Shown: in pieces, positions 7,265 through 13,247 of the stretch | Position numbering within the stretch: position 1 is the first letter of the stretch | How the letters are laid out: every line of letters starts with the position of its first letter | Assembly: GCA_964654535.1 (NCBI GenBank) | Contig: CAZZIZ010000093.1 | Coordinates: forward strand, 1 to 13,247 | DNA: 13,247 bases | Source of the DNA: CAZZIZ01 sp964654535 | Lineage (GTDB): Bacteria; Bacteroidota; Bacteroidia; Chitinophagales; UBA2359 | Direction: 5' to 3' | Position numbers and translations under genes: made by a program | Notes under the pieces: model-generated | Seen by the model: only the letters and a program-made list of their open reading frames with translations | Told to the model about the DNA's origin: nothing | Database searches by the model: none

Positions 7265-7714
7265 CTATAGAGCCTTCTTCTTACCTGCACAAGACTTAGC
7301 ACAAGATTTCTTAGATGCTTTACGCATTTCTCTTTTGCTCAATTTTGTATCAACTGCAGCAGCGTTAGAGCTAGAAGCTTCAATAACTGTTACTTCGGTA
7401 GTCTTTTCCTGACCATCAGCTGAAACAGTAGAAACTGTCATTTCTTTAGTTGCTGGGTTAAAAGACTTAGTAGTGATTTTTCCAGAATAAGAACAAGTCT
7501 TAGTTCCAGAAATTTTACCTGAAGTAGAACAAGTCTTTACGTCAGAAAATCCTTCACTTTCTAAGCTAGCTACGGATACTCCCATTTTACTAGCACAAGC
7601 AGCTTTTTCAGCAGCAGTACAAGTTTTCGCACAAGACTTTTTAGCAGCAGTTTCCTGCGCTTGAAGACCTACCATTGCAAAACAGCAAATCATCATTACA
7701 ACAAATTTTTTCAT
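7265..7714 (-). CDS. Cys-rich secreted protein with repeats
   Basis: I do not recognise a family for this 149-residue protein. Residues 1-20 are a clear signal peptide (MKKF, hydrophobic core, cleavage after LQAQ), so the mature form is periplasmic or outside the cell. The mature part has seven Cys (28, 32, 40, 62, 74, 138, 142). Two nearly identical motifs frame it, KKSCAKTC at 25-32 and KKSCAKSC at 135-142, and a tandem pair, KTCSTSGKI and KTCSYSGKI, starts at 61 and 73. The middle (about 84-113) is a Thr/Val-rich, probably beta-strand stretch. The ends are Lys-rich. It has its own promoter and a strong terminator, so it is monocistronic and probably well expressed. CxxxC pairs could bind metal or form disulfides; nothing proves either. 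Thioredoxin-fold genes lie on both sides. Confidence 0.85.
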   Translation of the reverse strand: MKKFVVMMICCFAMVGLQAQETAAKKSCAKTCTAAEKAACASKMGVSVASLESEGFSDVKTCSTSGKISGTKTCSYSGKITTKSFNPATKEMTVSTVSADGQEKTTEVTVIEASSSNAAAVDTKLSKREMRKASKKSCAKSCAGKKKAL

Positions 7715-7752
7715 ATCGAGATTTAGGGTTTAAAATTTATACTTAATCACCC

Positions 7753-7783
7753 CAAATATAAAAGGATTAAAGTGCTCCTTCAA
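7753..7783 (-). promoter_or_regulatory. Bacteroidetes-type promoter
   Basis: Read on the minus strand, a TTG (-33 type, 7783-7781) is followed after 20 bases by TATATTTG (7760-7753), an exact match to TAnnTTTG, the -7 element used by the Bacteroidetes primary sigma factor. This places the transcript start about 30-35 bases before the ATG at 7714 and supports the gene call. Confidence 0.75.
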
Positions 7784-7919
7784 GGGGAAATAGTGGATTA
7801 GCAAGGGGGTGACATTCTTTAATTAAAATGAGTTAATTGATTGATTTTCAGGCAATAAACCTAGAGCTAAGGTCTACAAGCAAAACCTAAATAATCTTAA
7901 ATATTTCGCCTCAAGGCTC

Positions 7920-8060
7920 GCAGCCAGGATAGTAGCGGTATGAGGTGCTTGGAAAGTGTATTGAGCCCCACCGCGCAGAGCGACCAGAGGAAGCTCCTGC
8001 TAAGGTGTTGGGCGAAAACACTTTCCAAGTGCCGAGTACAAGCGGATAGCCTGTTGCTGC
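7920..8060. repeat. long imperfect inverted repeat, hairpin element
   Basis: Between the small secreted protein gene and the downstream end of the thioredoxin-like gene, the DNA can fold over about 141 bases. The outer arms GCAGC (7920-7924) and GCTGC (8056-8060) are followed inward by CAGGATA against TAGCCTG. A perfect 12-base arm pair comes next, CTTGGAAAGTGT (7948-7959) with ACACTTTCCAAG (8018-8029), then GCCCCACC against GGTGTTGGGC with a 2-base bulge, and an inner AGGA-AGC-TCCT hairpin. There is no T-tract, so it is not a standard terminator. It looks like a palindromic intergenic repeat of the REP kind; I recall similar GCTATCCGCT-containing elements between genes in Bacteroidetes, but cannot confirm that here. 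The rest of this 372-base gene-free stretch (about 7790-7910 and 8061-8086) shows nothing I can name. Confidence 0.7.
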
Positions 8061-8086
8061 CCAAAACAATTCGATAAGTAAAATGT

Positions 8087-8668
8087 CTACTGCGCGTAAT
8101 CCGGAAACTCGTTGTTCAGCCACTTGATATTACAACCGATGCTGGGTTTTTGTTCGGCAAAACAGGTACTACCAATTAGTACGGCGTCAAGAACACAACG
8201 CAGGTCATCGCCGTCTACTGGGACGTCATTGCCGGGTCGTGAACCGTCTAGCTGACCTCTATAGATGCACTTAAGATCGGCATCGTAAACGCTAAAGTCT
8301 GGGGTACACATTGCTTTATAGTCTTTCGCTACGTCTTGACTTTCGTCGTAGAGGTAAGGAAAGGGAAATTTCTTTTCCGTGGCCAATGCCTTCATTAAAT
8401 CTGGATGGTCGGCAGGATAATTCACCACGTCGTTACTACTAATGGCCACGAAACCTACACCACTGTCTTTATAATCGTTAGCAAGACGCACCAACTCATC
8501 TACAACGTGCACCACGAACGGACAGTGATTGCAAATGAACATAACCACCGTCGCTTTTTTACCACGTACATCGGCTAGCGATACATTGTTGCCGCCGACA
8601 ACATCTGGTAAACTGAAATCTGTTGCTTCACCACCGAGGGCGATTTGATGTGTTTCTACTCTTGCCAT
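8087..8668 (-). CDS. thioredoxin family protein (PRX-like1 type)
   Basis: This 193-residue redoxin/AhpC-TSA-like protein has the redox motif CNHC at 46-49 (FICNHCPFV), typical of the PRX-like1 group of thioredoxin-fold proteins. Before it lie GEATDFSLPDVVGGNNVSL and LADVRGKKATVVMF, and after it VGFVAISSNDVVNYPADHP and MCTPDFSVYD with the conserved cis-Pro region. QKPSIGCNIKW near the C-terminus is also characteristic. No signal peptide is seen, so it should be cytoplasmic. Its ATG shares one base with the preceding stop (TAATG), so it is probably translationally coupled to the exported TlpA-like gene. The physiological substrate is unknown. Downstream lies the hairpin element rather than a T-tract terminator. 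Confidence 0.93.
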   Translation of the reverse strand: MARVETHQIALGGEATDFSLPDVVGGNNVSLADVRGKKATVVMFICNHCPFVVHVVDELVRLANDYKDSGVGFVAISSNDVVNYPADHPDLMKALATEKKFPFPYLYDESQDVAKDYKAMCTPDFSVYDADLKCIYRGQLDGSRPGNDVPVDGDDLRCVLDAVLIGSTCFAEQKPSIGCNIKWLNNEFPDYAQ

Positions 8669-10095
8669 TATTTTTTCTTTTCTTCTGTTTCTTTTGAATT
8701 CGCCTGTTGCAAAACATAGTGCTCCATAAAGCCAAGTACTTGATCGGCGGCTATGCGTTTGGCAATGATAACATTGTTTTCGTCTAAAATAAAAATTCTC
8801 GGAGTGCCTTGTATGTTGTACCAGCGGCGGAAGTTGTTTTTGAATTCAAAATCCGCAACGTTGATCCAAGGCGGATTGTTTTCATCGAGGTAGGCCAACC
8901 ACTTGTCTTTTTCGTGTTCTGTAGCTATACCAATAACTTCGGCGTCGTACTTTTCTTTAAGCGTAGGGTAAGCATCGGCTAATTTGGGCGCCATCTTTTT
9001 GCAATGCCCGCAGTCAGGATCCCAGAAGAAAAGCACCTTGTACTTGCCGGGTAGCTCGTATACGTTTTGGAATTCGTCATTTCGGTCTTTTAAAATGATG
9101 TTGCGCCCGGTTTGTCCTATGAGACATCCACGCATATCGTTGGCGCTAGCATTTATTCGATATAGAGCGGTGGAATCTACCCAATGCGCCTTGCCCGTTT
9201 TGTAGTATTCATCTGCAATATGTACGTACACGGCATCGTGTCCCATATACTTCATCTGGGCAAACTTATTGAGCAGATAGGAGAGGGTGTACTTATATAT
9301 ATCGGGATGGCCCTCGGCTTTGCGGGCGATATAGTCGCCGGCATTGATAAGGCTATCGGGATTAGAAACTGTTAGTGTGTTTAAATACTGTTCGTATTTA
9401 TCAAAAAGCGCAGGGCTGCGCGATAGTCCACTTTCTGTAAAATCTACGTTGTCGAAAAAGTGATCGTGAAAATAGTTGAAGCGGTAGCGTTGCAACTCTT
9501 CTTCTTCAAGCTCCGAAGGTGGATCTGGTATCTGGGGCTCCTCATTTGCAGCAATGAGTTTTGCATAAAAAGAGTCACTGTTACTTGCCGCCCAGTCCTT
9601 GCGATATATATCGATGGCATCTACAATGGCCTCCCTTTCTTCGGCAAACTTAACCTTTTCGCTTCCGCTGGTGGTGTCGCTGTCTATTAGCTTGTCGAAA
9701 GCTGCTATCTTATTTTTCTGCTCGCTCAAGTATTTTAAATCGGCGTACATCAATTTGTTTTCTTTGGAGCCTTTTACTTTCATGTTACCAATAATATTCG
9801 TGGTATCGGTCTCCATACTGAACTTTTGTTCATTTCCGATCATTTCAAAGTACTTGTTATCGGGAAGGATAACTATGTAGAGTCCACGTCCGAGTTCCTT
9901 GGCACCTTTCAAAGTGCCCATTGCTTTCTGATCGAGAACAAGTGAATCACGTATATACTGTTTCTCTCCGTAGTGGTAAGCAAAGTAGACTTGGGTGTTC
10001 TCTAAACCCTTTATCTTTAAGTCGATCTCGTAGCCATCTGCGAAGGCGTTGAGTTGAAGAAGGAAGAGGGCGAATAATAAAATCGTACGCAACAT
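8668..10095 (-). CDS. TlpA-like thiol-disulfide oxidoreductase (DUF4369/DUF5106)
   Basis: This 475-residue exported protein is built like many Bacteroidetes TlpA/ResA relatives. It has a signal peptide (1-19, hydrophobic run ending in AFAD), a beta-rich DUF4369-like N-terminal domain (about 20-115), a helical DUF5106-like middle (about 120-335) and a C-terminal thioredoxin domain (about 345-465). The active site is C362-G-H-C365 in FFWDPDCGHCKK, and the cis-Pro motif is GTPRIFILDE. It probably reduces or shuffles disulfides in the periplasm. The middle region contains an acidic stretch (SELEEEELQRY). Its stop overlaps the start of the cytoplasmic thioredoxin-like gene (TAATG), giving a two-gene unit that spans both sides of the membrane. 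The start ATG at 10095 directly precedes the signal peptide. No clear promoter was seen in the 61-base divergent gap. Confidence 0.93.
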   Translation of the reverse strand: MLRTILLFALFLLQLNAFADGYEIDLKIKGLENTQVYFAYHYGEKQYIRDSLVLDQKAMGTLKGAKELGRGLYIVILPDNKYFEMIGNEQKFSMETDTTNIIGNMKVKGSKENKLMYADLKYLSEQKNKIAAFDKLIDSDTTSGSEKVKFAEEREAIVDAIDIYRKDWAASNSDSFYAKLIAANEEPQIPDPPSELEEEELQRYRFNYFHDHFFDNVDFTESGLSRSPALFDKYEQYLNTLTVSNPDSLINAGDYIARKAEGHPDIYKYTLSYLLNKFAQMKYMGHDAVYVHIADEYYKTGKAHWVDSTALYRINASANDMRGCLIGQTGRNIILKDRNDEFQNVYELPGKYKVLFFWDPDCGHCKKMAPKLADAYPTLKEKYDAEVIGIATEHEKDKWLAYLDENNPPWINVADFEFKNNFRRWYNIQGTPRIFILDENNVIIAKRIAADQVLGFMEHYVLQQANSKETEEKKK

Positions 10096-10156
10096 CTAAA
10101 TAGTACTATTGATAAAGTATAGAATCCGAAATTAAGCCATCGCTTAAAGTGCTTCA

Positions 10157-10681
10157 ATGAAAAAAGATAAAAATCCGAAAAATCTACTAACTAAAGCCCA
10201 TTACCCTGGTGGAAAACGTGCTATGGACAAGTTTGTTAAAGACAATATGCAGTATCCACTTGAGGCAATTGAAAAAAAGTTAGAAGGCGACGTTGAGCTT
10301 TCCTACAGAGTAGGGAGTCACGGCAAGGTATTAGATGTGAAAGTGCTGAAGGGTTTAAGTAAGGAATTTGACAAGGAAGCTAAGAGATTGGTAAAGCTCT
10401 TGCGCTTCAAGCCGCAGACCAACAAGAAAATAAAGACCTATCACAACCTTTCTATCACCATACACTTTCGGTTACCAAAACAGCGCAAGGCCAGACCTAA
10501 GGAACCTGTTCAGAAAAAGCCAGCCGCGAAGAGGAAAGTAGTGAAAGCTGCACCCAAGAAGCCTGCGGCTCCAGCGGTTCATACGGTTTACAATTATACC
10601 TACGTCCCGGCCAAAGCATCGACGGAAAAACCCAAAGGCAAATCACCTAGGGTTTACAACTTTAAGATTAACAAGCGCTAG
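10157..10681 (+). CDS. TonB_C-domain protein with histone-like basic tail
   Basis: This 174-residue protein carries a TonB C-terminal-like domain at about 14-107: HYPGGKRAMDKFVKDNMQYP, then EGDVELSYRVGSHGKVLDVKVL, KEAKRLVKLLRFKPQ and TIHFRLP. True TonB proteins have a membrane anchor and a Pro-rich linker before this domain; here neither a signal peptide nor a membrane segment exists, and the Lys/Ala/Pro-rich segment (108-140, with KKPAAKRK and APKKPAAPA) comes after it. The C-terminus repeats VYN motifs (TVYNYTYV at 143-150, RVYNFKIN at 165-172). The protein is strongly basic. The sequence therefore suggests a cytoplasmic protein that reuses the TonB_C fold, possibly binding nucleic acid or another polyanion through its tail. 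Its TAG stop overlaps the convergent rluE-like stop within a CTAG palindrome. The domain call is sure, the function unknown. Confidence 0.85.
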   Translation: MKKDKNPKNLLTKAHYPGGKRAMDKFVKDNMQYPLEAIEKKLEGDVELSYRVGSHGKVLDVKVLKGLSKEFDKEAKRLVKLLRFKPQTNKKIKTYHNLSITIHFRLPKQRKARPKEPVQKKPAAKRKVVKAAPKKPAAPAVHTVYNYTYVPAKASTEKPKGKSPRVYNFKINKR

Positions 10682-11358
10682 TCCAGAATTAGTTCTTGTA
10701 TATCGGAGCGATCTATTAAATCAACTTTTCCTGGCTGCATTGCACCCATTCGGAAACGCCCTATCGCTACACGCACCAGACGCAGGGTAGGGAAGCCTAC
10801 TTTGGCTGTCATCTGCCTTATTTGTCTGTTCTTCCCTTCTTCTAAAACTATTTCGAGCCAAGTCGTTGGCTTGTTTACGCGTTCACGTATGGGCGGATTA
10901 CGTTCAGGTAGGGTAGTCGGCGTCTCTATAATAGAAGCGCGACATCGTTTGGTACGATACGGTTTCTTCTGATGTTTAATAGTAATGCCTCCACGGAGTT
11001 CCTCCAGGGCAGCATCGGTCGGTTCGCCCTCTACTTGCACCCAATAGGTTTTAGCAATCGCTTCTTTGGGCTGCAGTATTTTCTTGTTGAGTGTTTTATC
11101 GTTGGTTAAAATGAGCAGACCTTCGCTGTCTTTGTCCAAGCGACCGATGGGATAAACATCTCTAGGAAAGTCTGCAAGCTTAGCCAAAGTGTTTTGGTTT
11201 GGCTCACCACTAAACTGACTTAAGGTTTGGTATGGTTTGTATATGAGGTAGTAGNNNNNNNNNNNNNNNNNNNNNNNNNNNNNNNNNNNNNNNNNNNNNN
11301 NNNNNNNNNNNNNNNNNNNNNNNNNNNNNNNNNNNNNNNNNNNNNNNNNNNNNNGCAT
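10678..11358 (-). CDS. rluE: RluE-like 23S rRNA pseudouridine synthase, N-terminus in gap
   Basis: The readable part (10678-11254) is a pseudouridine synthase of the RsuA/RluB/RluE superfamily, and the motifs match RluE, which modifies U2457 of E. coli 23S rRNA: LIYKPYQTLSQF, YPIGRLDKDSEGLLILTND with the catalytic Asp in GRLD, RNPPIRERVNKPTTWLEI, and EGKNRQIRQMTAKVGFPTLRLVR. The N-terminal codons are hidden by 100 Ns (11255-11354). An ATG at 11358 sits just beyond the gap and would make a TAATG overlap with the upstream gene. But family members have only about ten residues before the YKPY strand, so the frame and distance across the Ns cannot be trusted and the true start is unknown. RluE usually lacks an S4 domain, consistent with a short missing part. 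The visible sequence shows no frame damage. Confidence 0.88.
   Translation of the reverse strand: MXXXXXXXXXXXXXXXXXXXXXXXXXXXXXXXXXXYYLIYKPYQTLSQFSGEPNQNTLAKLADFPRDVYPIGRLDKDSEGLLILTNDKTLNKKILQPKEAIAKTYWVQVEGEPTDAALEELRGGITIKHQKKPYRTKRCRASIIETPTTLPERNPPIRERVNKPTTWLEIVLEEGKNRQIRQMTAKVGFPTLRLVRVAIGRFRMGAMQPGKVDLIDRSDIQELILD
11255..11354. other. assembly gap of 100 Ns
   Basis: Exactly 100 unknown bases interrupt the rluE-like gene. A round 100 is the usual placeholder for a scaffold gap of unknown length, so the real distance between the flanking sequences is not known and additional sequence could be missing. Confidence 0.98.
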
Positions 11359-12203
11359 TAACCCTTCAACTTCCGCAACTGATTACAAATAGCCCGCATG
11401 TCTTTAGGCAGTTCAGACTCAAAGAGCATTTCCTCCTTAGTCTGTGGATGAACAAAAGCCAACTTACTAGAGTGCAAACTCAAGCGTCCCAACAAAGGCT
11501 GTTCACTTTGCTCCTTTCCCAAATTATATCGCTTCTTCAGTTCACTTAAGAACAAACCTTTTCGTTGACCGTAAATAGGATCAACCGCCAAAGGATGTCC
11601 TATGTAACTCATGTGTACACGTATCTGATGCGTGCGACCTGTTAGCAATTTGAGCTCTATTAAAGTAAACCTACCCAGCTCCTCTAGTACTCTATATTGT
11701 GTTTGACTTTCTTTCCCATTTGGCTTAATAAGCATCTTCGTACTCTGTGAAGAAGGCGCTATAGGAACATCAATCAGTCCCTCGGTCAACTCAGGTAATC
11801 CATCTACCAAAGCCTTATAGTGCTTTTGAATTTCGCGTTTCTCGAACAATGAAGACAGGGCACTTTGCGCCGCTTTGGTCCGAGCGTAAATTATAAGTCC
11901 ACTGGTGTCTCGATCCAAGCGATGCACTGGCAAAACTCGTCCGTAGTGATCGTTCAATAGCGCCAGCAAGTTGACGGATTTGTTTTCCCTATCAGCTATG
12001 CTTAGGACACCAGATGCCTTGTCCACTATTACGTAATCGCTGTCCTCAAAAACAGGATTGTAACTCAATCTTTTTCTTTTGCCACCCATTGTCAGCGAAA
12101 GATAAGATGCTAATCGGAGCTTTTTTACGCAAGGCGTTTTTAGCCGTTGCAGTCTGGGACAATAGTTGTCACTGCAACCATCGACTTGGCACTCGGTTTG
12201 CAC
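11358..12203 (-). CDS. RluA-family pseudouridine synthase
   Basis: This is an RNA pseudouridine synthase of the RluA family with the catalytic motif HRLDRDTSG (catalytic Asp is residue 97 counted from the GTG start). Other family signatures are VFEDSDYVIVDKASGVLSI, IQKHYKALVDG, LKLLTGRTHQIRVHMSYIGHPL, DPIYG and LHSSKLAFVHP. No S4 RNA-binding domain is present. Two starts are possible: GTG 12203 (281 residues) or ATG 12089 (243 residues, MGGKRKRLSYNP). The second sits right before the conserved catalytic domain and I lean towards it. The longer form would add a segment with four Cys (5, 10, 15, 25), which could be real or chance. Its stop lies one base inside a possible start of the next pseudouridine synthase gene, so the two probably form one transcript; the rRNA or tRNA target cannot be assigned. 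Confidence 0.88.
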   Translation of the reverse strand: MQTECQVDGCSDNYCPRLQRLKTPCVKKLRLASYLSLTMGGKRKRLSYNPVFEDSDYVIVDKASGVLSIADRENKSVNLLALLNDHYGRVLPVHRLDRDTSGLIIYARTKAAQSALSSLFEKREIQKHYKALVDGLPELTEGLIDVPIAPSSQSTKMLIKPNGKESQTQYRVLEELGRFTLIELKLLTGRTHQIRVHMSYIGHPLAVDPIYGQRKGLFLSELKKRYNLGKEQSEQPLLGRLSLHSSKLAFVHPQTKEEMLFESELPKDMRAICNQLRKLKG

Positions 12204-12366
12204 AAATCATAATTGTTCAAGAGAAGTGAATAGTCCTTACCCAAAACGCCCAAGGCCCTTTCCCAGCATTCTTGATTTATGTGATAAGATTTTAAGCGAT
12301 TCATTCGCTACAGAAATTATTGTTACGCCCAAGTATTAAACAAATAAATAACGCATAAACCTGGTA

Positions 12367-13104
12367 ATGAAAAAATTATTAGTAATCCTAGCAGTTCTAA
12401 GTAGTTGGCAAAGTGCCGCATTCTGTGCCGTAGACGGTACAAAAGACAAAGCCGAAAAAGAACAAGTAACCGAAATCGTAGAAATCAAAGGCAAGTACGA
12501 CAACCAAGGAGCTTTCCGTGTTGGTCTACAAATGAACACTGGCCTTATGTTTTTGACTCGTGTAGAAAGCACGGAGTCTCATTTAAACGCATTTACCGAT
12601 TTCGGTGTAGTAGTAGAAAAGTTCATTGTAAATAAAACTTGGGCAGTAAGCTCTGGGGTTTCATTTACTGCTTATAAACTAAGCACAACTACTCAAGACA
12701 ATACAGAAGTGCCAGCAAATACTGGAACCTTCACTAGAACCGATACGAAAGGAAGTAACATTCATATTCCTTTAAACCTTAAATATCGTTCTGATCTTAT
12801 TGGTAAACGATCAAAATTATACGCCTTAGCCGGAGCAAGCCTCTGTTTGCAAACAGGGTCAGGTCGTAAAACGATAACACCAGTAAGTGCAAATGGAGTT
12901 GTCTTATCACAAGGCAAAGCCGTAGGAGGAACAAGCAATGCAAACGGCTGCTCACTAAATTTCGGAACCGGAATGGAATTCAATACAGGTGGTTTGAGAA
13001 CACTCACTGCAGGTATTCAGTATCAAAAAGGTCTAGGCTTCAATGGTGGAAATGACGCATTAATCCGCGACAACATGAGCTTGAGCTTCGGATTCTTTTT
13101 CTAG
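12367..13104 (+). CDS. outer-membrane beta-barrel-like protein
   Basis: This 245-residue secreted protein has a signal peptide (MKKLLVILAVLSSW..., cleavage near residue 21 at FCA) and a mature part dominated by alternating strands: FRVGLQMNTGLMFL, WAVSSGVSFTAYKL, IHIPLNLKYRSDL, KLYALAGASLCLQ, LNFGTGMEFN, LTAGIQYQKGLGF and MSLSFGFFF. The last strand ends in Phe, as outer-membrane barrel proteins do for BAM recognition. The layout is that of the small PorT/OMP_b-brl type barrels common in Bacteroidetes, probably eight strands; I cannot assign a ligand. A short Lys/Glu-rich segment (27-45) links the signal to the barrel. It is monocistronic, with a strong terminator 32 bases after the stop; no clear TTG/TAnnTTTG promoter was seen in the 163 bases upstream. 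Confidence 0.85.
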   Translation: MKKLLVILAVLSSWQSAAFCAVDGTKDKAEKEQVTEIVEIKGKYDNQGAFRVGLQMNTGLMFLTRVESTESHLNAFTDFGVVVEKFIVNKTWAVSSGVSFTAYKLSTTTQDNTEVPANTGTFTRTDTKGSNIHIPLNLKYRSDLIGKRSKLYALAGASLCLQTGSGRKTITPVSANGVVLSQGKAVGGTSNANGCSLNFGTGMEFNTGGLRTLTAGIQYQKGLGFNGGNDALIRDNMSLSFGFFF

Positions 13105-13136
13105 AAAATAAAACAACAACACTCTTTATTTAAAAA

Positions 13137-13167
13137 GGGTAACGAAGAAATTCGTTGCCCTTTTTTT
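13137..13167 (+). terminator. intrinsic terminator of barrel protein gene
   Basis: GGGTAACGAA-GAAA-TTCGTTGCCC forms a 10-pair stem (one T-G wobble) closed by a GAAA (GNRA) tetraloop at 13137-13160, followed by seven Ts (13161-13167). An A-run before the stem could let it work weakly in the other direction as well. Confidence 0.93.
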
Positions 13168-13186
13168 ATGTATCAAAATCTAGGGG

Positions 13187-13247
13187 ATTGCTTTGGGCGT
13201 GTCCCCATCTGCCATCTCGCAATTCTCTTCTTCCGCAAAGCGGAAAG
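13187..13247. repeat. possible left end of intergenic palindromic repeat
   Basis: After the terminator the window ends in non-coding sequence with GGGCGTGTCCCC (13196-13207) and a 6-pair hairpin TTCCGC-AAA-GCGGAA (13231-13245). I remember a GGGCGTG...CTTTCCGC layout from intergenic repeats of Bacteroidetes genomes, but the element runs off the window and cannot be verified here. Confidence 0.3.

Noticed and set aside
7911..8123. Minus-strand 70-residue reading frame
   Set aside because: It overlaps the end of the thioredoxin-like gene and runs through the palindromic element; the product resembles no protein and its composition follows the repeat.
10096..10156. Possible divergent promoters between the TlpA-like and TonB_C genes
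   Set aside because: AT-rich, but no TTG and TAnnTTTG pair at proper spacing could be found on either strand.
11358..12203. Idea that the two pseudouridine synthase genes are one broken gene
   Set aside because: They carry separate complete catalytic cores from different families (RluA type and RluE type), so they are two genes.

Overview
The window looks like a chromosomal piece of a Bacteroidetes (Bacteroidota) bacterium, probably a flavobacterial or related lineage. The signs are a TTG-N20-TAnnTTTG promoter (the Bacteroidetes primary sigma type) in front of a small secreted protein gene, weak or absent Shine-Dalgarno sequences, frequent TTG and GTG starts, a DUF4369/DUF5106-type TlpA thioredoxin, a TonB C-terminal domain protein, a LytTR response regulator, and a small outer-membrane beta-barrel protein. 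It is housekeeping and accessory chromosome: I see no phage, insertion sequence, CRISPR array, tRNA or rRNA.

Layout: a CvfB-type S1 RNA-binding protein (95-937, +) is followed by a LytTR response regulator (1115-1816, +). It converges, with only 2 bases between stops, on a compact five-gene minus-strand run read from 7143 down to 1819: a DUF255/YyaL thioredoxin-fold lipoprotein, a RimB-type retropepsin-like protease, a RimK ATP-grasp glutamate ligase, an aspartoacylase/succinylglutamate desuccinylase-like zinc hydrolase, and a DDAH/arginine-deiminase-fold hydrolase. The three middle genes are joined by 4-base overlaps and form a likely protein or peptide glutamylation/deglutamylation module. 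Next comes a monocistronic Cys-rich secreted protein (7265-7714, -) with its own promoter and a strong terminator, then a folded intergenic inverted repeat (7920-8060). Beyond it lie two translationally coupled thioredoxin-fold genes (8087-8668 and 8668-10095, -).

The right third has an unusual soluble TonB_C-domain protein with a histone-like basic tail (10157-10681, +), two overlapping pseudouridine synthase genes on the minus strand (rluE-like 10678-11358, interrupted by exactly 100 Ns, and an RluA-family gene 11358-12203), and a beta-barrel-like outer-membrane protein gene (12367-13104, +) ending at a GNRA-loop terminator.

The most interesting items are the RimB-RimK-M14 hydrolase-deiminase operon, the soluble TonB_C/histone-tail fusion, the repeat-built Cys-rich secreted protein beside redox genes, and the long hairpin element at 7920-8060. 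No wholly new system is proven; these are leads.
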